6,001 nt of DNA from Gammaproteobacteria bacterium (lineage in GTDB: Bacteria; Pseudomonadota; Gammaproteobacteria; UBA9214). The stretch's first letter is position 1. The number at the start of each line of letters is the position of its first letter. Made by a program: the position numbers and the translations under genes. Shown one piece after another: positions 1-4,582 of this stretch. The DNA lies in contig JAUVNM010000121.1 of assembly GCA_030599705.1 (NCBI GenBank), forward strand, positions 1-6,001. Reading direction: 5' to 3'. The notes beneath the pieces are model-generated. The model was not told the origin of the DNA. It saw nothing but the letters and a program-made list of their open reading frames with translations, and ran no database searches.

Positions 1-446
1 CGGCGCCCCGGGGTGGCCCGGAAATAGCGTATGCCGGTGGCCGGGTTGCCGAACAGCACACCACCCACACGATCATGCTGCTTGCTTGCCGCCCAGCCGA
101 TCAGCGCCGCGACACGCGCGGCCTGGATCGATTTGAAGGTGCCGCGGGTGCCAAAACTCATGTGTGGTCCCGTGTCGATGCACAGGATGACGCTGCGTTG
201 CCGCTCTTCACGGAAGATCTTGAGATGCGGGATATTGGTACGGGCGGTGACCAGCCAGTCCATGCTGCGAATGTCATCGCCTTCCTGGTATTCGCGTACT
301 TCGTCGAAATCGAGCCCGGTACCCCGGAATACCGAGGCATACAGCCCGGTAAAGGTGGAATTGACCAGGTGATGTGCCGCGACACCCAGGGTGCGAGCCT
401 GGTGGCGGAGTTCCAGCAGGTCATCAAGCTGCGGATGAAGACTCAT
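1..446 (-). CDS. DUF58 domain protein, N-terminal 148 residues (gene runs off the left edge)
   Basis: The ATG lies 46 bp after the MoxR stop and is the first start after an in-frame TGA 18 nt upstream; no clear Shine-Dalgarno is seen, so coupling to moxR translation is likely. The DUF58 signature is at residues 41-64: RGTGLDFDEVREY followed by QEGDDIRSMDW. Next come a TAR and an FREERQR segment (residues 68-84). The start of a von Willebrand A-like fold follows at VILCIDTGPHMSFGT (residues 86-100). The usual vWA metal site is DxSxS; here it reads D91-T-G-P-H95, so both serines are replaced and canonical Mg binding is doubtful. DUF58 proteins are nearly always encoded beside a MoxR ATPase and vWA proteins, and are thought to take part in folding or metallating envelope or redox enzymes; the exact client is unknown. 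The C-terminal half lies outside the window. The family call is secure, the function is not. Confidence 0.93.
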   Translation of the reverse strand, partial: MSLHPQLDDLLELRHQARTLGVAAHHLVNSTFTGLYASVFRGTGLDFDEVREYQEGDDIRSMDWLVTARTNIPHLKIFREERQRSVILCIDTGPHMSFGTRGTFKSIQAARVAALIGWAASKQHDRVGGVLFGNPATGIRYFRATPGR

Positions 447-492
447 CAGGTTCGCTGTGTATCAGGCCCCGGGCGGGCAACCCTGCCGGCAA

Positions 493-1485
493 TCACGGGA
501 TCGCCACGACCTCCAGCAGACGCCTGATATATTCATCACTCGTCACGCCTTCCGCCTCACCCTCGAAGGTCAGCAGGATACGGTGCCGCAGTACGTCCGG
601 CGCCACCGCCTGGATATGGTTAGGGGCGACGAACTCTTCACCGTCCAGCCAGGCACGCGCGCGCGCGCAGCGTGCCAGCGCAATCGTTGCGCGTGGCGAT
701 GCGCCAAAGCGACACCAGCGCTTCAGGCCCTCGTCATAGGCTTCCGGATTGCGGCTGGCCCGCACCAGGTCGACAATATAATTTTTCAGTTTTGTATCCA
801 GATAGAGTTTTGCGGCATCTTCACGCACCTTGAAGAGTTGCTTCTGGGAAAATACCCCGGCGGGCGGTTTGGGCGCTGCCAATTGCCGGTTGCTGTCGAG
901 TTCCAGAATCGCCAGTTCCTCCTCGCGATCGGGGTAGTCCACGCGGACATGCATCAGGAAACGGTCCAGCTGTGCTTCCGGCAGGTTATACGTGCCTTCC
1001 TGCTCGATCGGGTTCTGTGTGGCGAGCACCATGAACAGCCGCGGCATGGTATAGGTTTTCAGGCCTACCGTGACCTGGCATTCGCCCATGGCCTCGAGCA
1101 GGGCTGACTGTACCTTGGCCGGTGCCCGGTTGACCTCGTCCGCCAGCAGAATATTGTGGAACAACGGCCCGGGACGGAATTCGAATTCACCCTGTTCATG
1201 GCGGTAGATATCCGTACCGATGAGGTCGGATGGCAACAGATCCGGGGTAAACTGGACGCGGTGATAATCACCCTCGATGGCCTCCGCCAGTGACTTTACC
1301 GCCGTTGTCTTTGCCAGTCCGGGCATGCCTTCAACCAGGACATGACCTTCACTCAACAGGCATATGAGCATGCTGTCGACAAGGTCGCGTTGCCCGATAA
1401 CCCGGGAGGCAAGATGTGTGCGGACACCATCCAGCAAGGAGGAATCCATGCGGCGATTGTTGGTGGTTCTGCTGGTTTTTAACAA
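493..1485 (-). CDS. MoxR-family AAA+ ATPase (chaperone-type)
   Basis: About 330 residues, normal for MoxR proteins. Numbered from the chosen start, the order is: Walker A GMPGLAKT (53-60), Walker B ILLADEVN (112-119), sensor 1 ATQNP (155-159), EAQLDRF with the likely arginine finger (170-176), and sensor 2 GASPRA (261-266) in the C-terminal lid domain. All catalytic motifs are intact. MoxR ATPases form hexamers that remodel partner proteins, typically with DUF58 and vWA partners; a DUF58 gene follows after 46 bp, so the two form an operon. The start is uncertain. TTG at 1485 is chosen because AGGAGA stands 8 nt before it. GTG at 1503 has no ribosome site. ATG at 1449 gives a typical 318-residue protein but also has no ribosome site. 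A promoter with an FNR-type box lies upstream. The client protein cannot be told from this window. Confidence 0.94.
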   Translation of the reverse strand: MLKTSRTTNNRRMDSSLLDGVRTHLASRVIGQRDLVDSMLICLLSEGHVLVEGMPGLAKTTAVKSLAEAIEGDYHRVQFTPDLLPSDLIGTDIYRHEQGEFEFRPGPLFHNILLADEVNRAPAKVQSALLEAMGECQVTVGLKTYTMPRLFMVLATQNPIEQEGTYNLPEAQLDRFLMHVRVDYPDREEELAILELDSNRQLAAPKPPAGVFSQKQLFKVREDAAKLYLDTKLKNYIVDLVRASRNPEAYDEGLKRWCRFGASPRATIALARCARARAWLDGEEFVAPNHIQAVAPDVLRHRILLTFEGEAEGVTSDEYIRRLLEVVAIP

Positions 1486-1578
1486 GGGGATGCTCTCCTG
1501 CACTGTATATTATTAGTTAAGCATAACCCGCTTGTTTCCCGGTAATCCAGTCGAAAACCGCACAAGTGCCGCACTTAC

Positions 1579-1627
1579 AGGCTGGTTTATACAGGAGCCG
1601 GTGACAGCTTTTATTGATATTCGTCAA
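1579..1627 (-). promoter_or_regulatory. Predicted FNR/ANR/DNR-type class II promoter of the moxR gene
   Basis: TTGATATTCGTCAA (1614-1627) matches the Crp/Fnr-family consensus TTGAT-N4-ATCAA at nine of ten specified positions. Read toward moxR, a TATAAA -10 element (1591 down to 1586, five of six bases matching TATAAT) puts the predicted transcription start near 1579. The box centre (1620.5) is then exactly -41.5, the standard position for class II activation by FNR-type regulators. There is no -35 hexamer, as expected when the activator replaces it. The leader would be about 94 nt to the TTG start. Nothing comparable is seen at the right distance on the plus strand, so the element points only at moxR. 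Which family member binds (FNR/ANR for oxygen, DNR/NNR for nitric oxide) cannot be told from the site. Confidence 0.6.
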
Positions 1628-1734
1628 CTAATTACTGAATAAACCGGCAGTAAGACGGGAATCGGCAACAATCGAACGGCGCCGACTCCGGGACGTTTAT
1701 GTGCATGGACGCACAGTTGCCCGGGCACCGGTAT

Positions 1735-1756
1735 GCGCAGGTACAGTGACCTGCGC
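1735..1756 (-). terminator. Perfect 8-bp hairpin, possible terminator of the sulfur-globule-like gene
   Basis: GCGCAGGT and ACCTGCGC are exact inverted arms around a 6-nt loop (ACAGTG). The hairpin begins 73 bp past the stop of the upstream minus-strand gene and well before the moxR promoter, where a terminator would be expected. No run of T follows in either direction, so it is not a classical intrinsic terminator. It may instead protect a 3' end or be a protein-binding palindrome. Confidence 0.35.
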
Positions 1757-1828
1757 CTGAAGCACCTGCTGCTACTACGGTGTGTAACCAGGCTGTGCGC
1801 TTGTTCCGAAATACAGCCGCGGCCGCCG

Positions 1829-2170
1829 TTACCGGGGTGCCCGGGGAGCTGAACTCCCGGAGGCTGGAGGAGGATTTACGACAATGGTGCTGGGGCGTCC
1901 GCCGTAGCCACCGTAGCCACCGTAGCCACCGTAGGGACCATAACCGCCACCGTAGGGTCCATAACCGCCACCGTAGGGACCATAACCACCGCCGTAGGGA
2001 CCATAGCCACCGTAGCGTCTGTAGTGACGGTCGTCGTCATTATCCCCGAACCACTTCCCCGGACTCATCATGTTGCCCATATCAAATGCCTGGGCAATAT
2101 TGACCATGGCCAGGTTCCCACCGAGCATGCCTGCTATCGCAGCGGCAACTAGTATAGTTTTACGCTTCAC
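1829..2170 (-). CDS. Secreted Gly/Tyr-rich repeat protein, probable sulfur globule protein
   Basis: 113 residues. Residues 1-28 form a clear Sec signal peptide (MKRK, a hydrophobic core, cleavage after AQA before F29), leaving a mature protein of about 85 residues. After a short polar segment with KWFGDNDDD, residues 53-91 are built of YGPYGGG repeats and then YGG repeats; the tail (92-113) is rich in Pro, Ser and Arg. Small exported Gly/Tyr-repeat proteins of this kind coat periplasmic sulfur globules in Allochromatium and other sulfur oxidisers, and the segment before the repeats looks like theirs to me; this is recognition, not a search result. The start is GTG, with GGAGG 10 nt upstream. 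An FNR-type box lies about 42 bp before the predicted transcription start. The gene is divergent from another secreted repeat protein. A generic glycine-rich envelope protein is the main alternative. Confidence 0.8.
   Translation of the reverse strand: MKRKTILVAAAIAGMLGGNLAMVNIAQAFDMGNMMSPGKWFGDNDDDRHYRRYGGYGPYGGGYGPYGGGYGPYGGGYGPYGGYGGYGGYGGRPSTIVVNPPPASGSSAPRAPR
1903..2010 (-). repeat. Intragenic tandem repeats encoding the YGPYGGG and YGG blocks
   Basis: The minus-strand gene contains three full 21-bp units plus one 18-bp unit (1930-1950, 1951-1971, 1972-1992, 1993-2010), nearly identical in DNA, followed by three exact 9-bp units (1903-1911, 1912-1920, 1921-1929). Each 21-bp unit encodes seven residues of Tyr, Gly and Pro; each 9-bp unit encodes YGG. 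Copies agree even at third codon positions, so they arose by recent duplication or are kept alike by slippage and recombination. All units are multiples of three, so changes in copy number keep the reading frame. Confidence 0.95.
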
Positions 2171-2204
2171 CGGACTCTTGCCTCCATTTTTTGATTGTCA
2201 GTAT

Positions 2205-2254
2205 TTGAAAGATTGTAACTGCATGTTAAATCATCATATATTGATCCTGGTCAA
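2205..2254 (-). promoter_or_regulatory. Predicted FNR-type class II promoter of the sulfur-globule-like gene
   Basis: TTGATCCTGGTCAA (2241-2254) has the same half-sites as the box before moxR (TTGAT and GTCAA, 4 bp apart). Reading leftward, TACAAT (2217 down to 2212, five of six bases matching the -10 consensus) predicts a start near 2205. That puts the box centre at about -42.5, within one base of the classical -41.5. The leader would be about 35 nt with GGAGG at 2185-2181. An alternative is a sigma-70 promoter using TTGACC (inside the box) and TTTAAC 18 bp further; the box would then overlap the -35. Confidence 0.55.
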
Positions 2255-2290
2255 AGATGACACGTTTCAATATAGAATACAGTAACATCT
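2241..2290 (+). promoter_or_regulatory. Predicted promoter of the four-repeat protein gene, sharing the same FNR-type box
   Basis: The box at 2241-2254 is nearly symmetric and can serve both directions. On the plus strand TAGAAT (2273-2278) predicts a start near 2285, with the box centre at -37.5. The weaker TACAGT (2278-2283) predicts about 2290, with the centre at -42.5. The leader would be roughly 75 nt and would contain the stem-loop at 2302-2339. The position is less exact than for the two minus-strand promoters, so this direction is less certain. Confidence 0.4.
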
Positions 2291-2301
2291 ATATTTATAT
2301 T

Positions 2302-2339
2302 AGATAGTAGATTATTTGCAACTATCTTGCATAATAATC
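2302..2339 (+). other. 5' leader stem-loop with loop complementary to upstream flank
   Basis: Bases 2310-2320 (GATTATTTGCA) pair with 2328-2339 (TGCATAATAATC... read from T2328) to give 11 base pairs with a single bulged T (2332) and a 7-nt loop, ACTATCT (2321-2327). The whole loop is the exact complement of AGATAGT at 2302-2308, one base before the stem. The leader can therefore fold in two competing ways, or partly as a pseudoknot. The ribosome site GAGGGGG (2352-2358) lies just after it and is in neither stem. At the DNA level the repeats could instead be operator sites. The region is AT-rich, so chance pairing is possible. Confidence 0.4.
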
Positions 2340-2362
2340 CATGTGCCGGATGAGGGGGCAAG

Positions 2363-3115
2363 ATGAAAAAGATACTGGTTTCCCTGTTGCTGGGCCTGCC
2401 ACTGGCCGGTCTGGCGGAAGACTATCAATCCACGTTGCTGGTGCAAACCGGGACACTGCGCGAGAGCGATCTGATCGTCCGCACTATCTCCGACCTGGAA
2501 AGCAACAAAACCTGCCTGGCCTTCTATGTCAGCACCATCGGCACCAGTCCCGTGATGACCTGTTATGACGCCCGCTCCGGCTTCCGCTCGGAGATCGGCC
2601 AGGTGGGGCATTTCAAGGAAGGCAAACTGGTCGTCAGGAAGCTGAAGGACAGCGTGAACAATGTGTCCTGCCTGGTGGCCTATGTCAGCACCCCGGGAAC
2701 ATCACCGGCCCTGGACTGCTACAAGAACCGGGGACAAGCCAAGGGCTCCATCAAACGCAGCGGACACTTGAAAGAAGGGGATCTGGATATCTACAAGATC
2801 CAGGACGTGGACAACAGGAAAACCTGTCTGGTTGGCTTTATTGATACGGAAGGCACATCACCGACACTCGAGTGTTATGACAGTCCGGGTGGTCCCAGAA
2901 CAGGCGGCATGACACAGACCAGTTACCTGAAACAGGGCGATCTCATCGTGCGCAAGGTTGTTGATGAGGCCAGCCGGAAGGAATGCCTGGTGTCCTATGT
3001 CAGCACCGCGGGGACGTCTCCCTACATCTACTGCTCCGATGCGTCGGCGGCGAGTTTTCAGCCAGCAGACGCTACCCGGAGGACCTTCGCACCGAAGGAT
3101 TCGAAGCAAGAATAG
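2363..3115 (+). CDS. Secreted protein with four Cys-paired repeats, family not recognised
   Basis: 250 residues. The start is ATG with GAGGGGG (2352-2358) upstream. Residues 1-18 are a Sec signal peptide (MKK, leucine-rich core, likely cleavage GLA before E19). The rest is four repeats starting near residues 32, 84, 136 and 189 (spacing 52, 52, 53). Each has the pattern LxxGDLxVxK, then a short Asp/Asn-rich turn, then CLVxYVSTxGTSP and a closing C(Y/S). Cysteines fall at 51/67, 103/119, 155/171 and 208/224, always 16 apart and with no others, suggesting one disulfide per repeat in the periplasm or outside. GTSP occurs at 60-63, 112-115, 164-167 and 217-220. There is no membrane anchor, lipobox or catalytic motif. 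The tail (228-250) is polar and probably disordered. I know no named family with this repeat. It is divergent from the sulfur-globule-like gene and may share its regulator. Confidence 0.93.
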   Translation: MKKILVSLLLGLPLAGLAEDYQSTLLVQTGTLRESDLIVRTISDLESNKTCLAFYVSTIGTSPVMTCYDARSGFRSEIGQVGHFKEGKLVVRKLKDSVNNVSCLVAYVSTPGTSPALDCYKNRGQAKGSIKRSGHLKEGDLDIYKIQDVDNRKTCLVGFIDTEGTSPTLECYDSPGGPRTGGMTQTSYLKQGDLIVRKVVDEASRKECLVSYVSTAGTSPYIYCSDASAASFQPADATRRTFAPKDSKQE

Positions 3116-3126
3116 ACGTCACCGGC

Positions 3127-3147
3127 CCCGGCAACCGGGTTGCCGGG
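3127..3147. terminator. Bidirectional terminator hairpin between convergent genes
   Basis: Nine-base arms CCCGGCAAC and GTTGCCGGG are perfectly complementary around a 3-nt loop (CGG). The hairpin fills most of the 36-bp gap between the stop of the four-repeat gene (plus) and the stop of lpdA (minus). Its place between convergent stops strongly suggests transcription termination for both. It lacks a T run on either side, so it may be a strong-stem terminator without a U tract, or may act with Rho. Confidence 0.6.
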
Positions 3148-3151
3148 CAGC

Positions 3152-4582
3152 TCAGGTGCGCCTTGCCTTCGCGATGTGAATGGCGCGGCCACCCACATCC
3201 ATGGCCGCTTCGTGCAATGCCTCTGACAGGGTTGGATGGGCAAATACGGTACGCGCAATGTCTTCGCTGCTGCTGCCGAATTCCATCGCGATGACCGCCT
3301 GGGCGATCAGTTCCGAGGCATGCGCGCCGATGATGTGCACCCCGAGTACCCGGTCGGTGGCTGCATCACTCAGCACCTTGACCATGCCATCGGTCTCCTG
3401 CATGGCACGTGCCCGGCCGCTGGCCGCAAACGGGAACAGCCCGCTGTTGAATGCCGTGCCGCTGCCCCGCAGCGCCTCCTCGGTCTTGCCCACCCAGGCA
3501 ATTTCCGGCTGGGTATAGATGACCGAGGCGATGGCGTCATAGTTGACCTCCGCGGACTGACCGGCAATGCGTTCAGCCACCGCCATGCCTTCCTCGGACC
3601 CCTTGTGCGCCAGCATCGGGCCGCGCACCGCGTCGCCTATCGCATAGACACCGGGCAGGCTGGTGCGGCAGTCCGCGTCGACGTGAATAAAACCACCTTC
3701 ATCGAGCAACAATTCGGCTTCCTCGCTGGCCAGCCCGTCCGTGCAGGGACGCCGCCCGACGGCAACGATGAGCCGGTCGACTTTCAATGGGTGTTTTCCA
3801 TTCCTGTCCTGGTAATCCAGCACAACCGATCCGTCGACGACCTGCGTGGATTTCACCAGCGCATCCAGGTGGATATTCAGGCCCTGCTGTTTGAACAGCC
3901 GCAAAGCGGTGCGGGCAATCTGCTGATCTACCATGGCAAGGAACACATCCTGTGCTTCCAGCAAGGTAACCTCGGCGCCCAGCCGGCGCCACACACTGCC
4001 GAGTTCCAGCCCGATTACCCCGGCACCGATGATACCGACGTGCGCGGGCACGCTTTGCCACTCCAGCGCGCCACTCGAATCCACGATAATGTCATCCTGT
4101 AACGGCGCGGCGTCGATCCCGACCGGCGCCGAACCGGTTGCCAGGATTACCTGTGCCGCCTTGATAACGGTTGCCTCGCCGGCATGCGGGGTTACCTGCA
4201 CATGGCAATCCGGCTGCAACTGCCCGTGACCGGCTATCCATTCAACACCGTTGGCCTTGAACAAGGCGGCGATACCGGTCGTCAGGTCACGCACGATTTC
4301 ATCCTTGCGTTGCATCATGGCCGGCACATCAAGCACTGCCCTGGTCACGGTAATGCCGTGATGCCGGCCGCTGCGATGGATGTTTTCGTAGAATTCGGAG
4401 CTCTCCAGCAGCGCCTTTGAGGGAATGCAGCCGGCATTCAGGCAGGTGCCCCCCGGCACCGGTGACCCGTCCCGGTCCTGCCAGGCATCGACGCAGACGG
4501 TCTTCAGCCCGAGTTGCGCGCAGCGGATGGCGGCCACGTAGCCGGCCGGGCCGGCCCCGATGACAATGACGTCATAACTCAT
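3152..4582 (-). CDS. lpdA: Dihydrolipoyl dehydrogenase, E3 of the 2-oxoglutarate dehydrogenase complex
   Basis: This flavoprotein reoxidises the dihydrolipoyl arm of E2, passing electrons through a disulfide and FAD to NAD+. It has 476 residues, full length for the family. The FAD site GAGPAG is at 9-14. The redox disulfide is C47/C52 in GGTCLNAGCIPSKALL. The NAD site GAGVIG is at 186-191. The second FAD contact AIGDAVRGPMLAHK is at 314-327. The catalytic His449 and Glu454 are in HPTLSEALHE near the C terminus, within the dimer interface domain. Nothing essential is missing. Its ATG overlaps the sucB stop as ATGA (4579-4582), so the two are translationally coupled. The slightly longer loop before the first cysteine (WQDRDGSPVP) is common in the E3 subunits tied to 2-oxoglutarate dehydrogenase. 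The same E3 may also serve pyruvate dehydrogenase or the glycine cleavage system. Confidence 0.98.
   Translation of the reverse strand: MSYDVIVIGAGPAGYVAAIRCAQLGLKTVCVDAWQDRDGSPVPGGTCLNAGCIPSKALLESSEFYENIHRSGRHHGITVTRAVLDVPAMMQRKDEIVRDLTTGIAALFKANGVEWIAGHGQLQPDCHVQVTPHAGEATVIKAAQVILATGSAPVGIDAAPLQDDIIVDSSGALEWQSVPAHVGIIGAGVIGLELGSVWRRLGAEVTLLEAQDVFLAMVDQQIARTALRLFKQQGLNIHLDALVKSTQVVDGSVVLDYQDRNGKHPLKVDRLIVAVGRRPCTDGLASEEAELLLDEGGFIHVDADCRTSLPGVYAIGDAVRGPMLAHKGSEEGMAVAERIAGQSAEVNYDAIASVIYTQPEIAWVGKTEEALRGSGTAFNSGLFPFAASGRARAMQETDGMVKVLSDAATDRVLGVHIIGAHASELIAQAVIAMEFGSSSEDIARTVFAHPTLSEALHEAAMDVGGRAIHIAKARRT

Larger units (their letters stand above)
1504..1828. other. 325-bp non-coding region between the sulfur-globule-like gene and moxR
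   Basis: No convincing coding frame is seen on either strand. The moxR-proximal part (about 1504-1660) is richer in A and T. It holds a Crp/Fnr-type box, a TATAAA -10 element and a short inverted repeat, AAGTGC-C-GCACTT (1564-1576), which would lie at +4 to +16 of the predicted moxR transcript. The part nearer the upstream gene (about 1680-1828) is GC-rich and holds a perfect 8-bp hairpin (1735-1756) and a small GTGC/GCAC hairpin (1701-1714). No -35 element of ordinary sigma-70 type is found at the right distance from any -10 for moxR, which fits an activator-dependent promoter. Confidence 0.6.

Noticed and set aside
158..427. Minus-strand open frame inside the DUF58 region (89 codons)
   Set aside because: It is out of frame with the DUF58 reading, which starts at 446 and shows the family signature.
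457..1107. Plus-strand open frame opposite moxR (216 codons)
   Set aside because: The minus-strand frame carries every AAA+ motif; this one carries none.
1486..1530. A -10-like TATGCT or TAATAT just before the moxR start as an ordinary sigma-70 promoter
   Set aside because: No -35 hexamer lies 16-18 bp upstream of either (the slots read GGATTA and ACAAGC).
1841..1860. GGGAG-CTCCC hairpin as terminator of the globule-like gene
   Set aside because: It lies before the stop codon, inside the last codons, has a bulge and no T tract. The hairpin at 1735-1756 is a better candidate.
1903..2010. CRISPR-like array
   Set aside because: The repeats are directly adjacent with no spacers, in multiples of three, and inside a coding frame.
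1780..2103. Plus-strand Arg/His-rich frame across the tandem repeats
   Set aside because: It is a by-product of reading the Gly/Tyr repeats backwards. It has no signal, no ribosome site and no known relative.
2190..2203. Third FNR-type box (TTGATTGTCAGTAT)
   Set aside because: Only the first half-site matches; the second half is not near ATCAA.
3236..4102. Long open frame on the plus strand opposite lpdA (288 codons)
   Set aside because: It is antisense to a complete, conserved lpdA. Its translation shows no domain, and the length is explained by GC-rich codon bias on the other strand.
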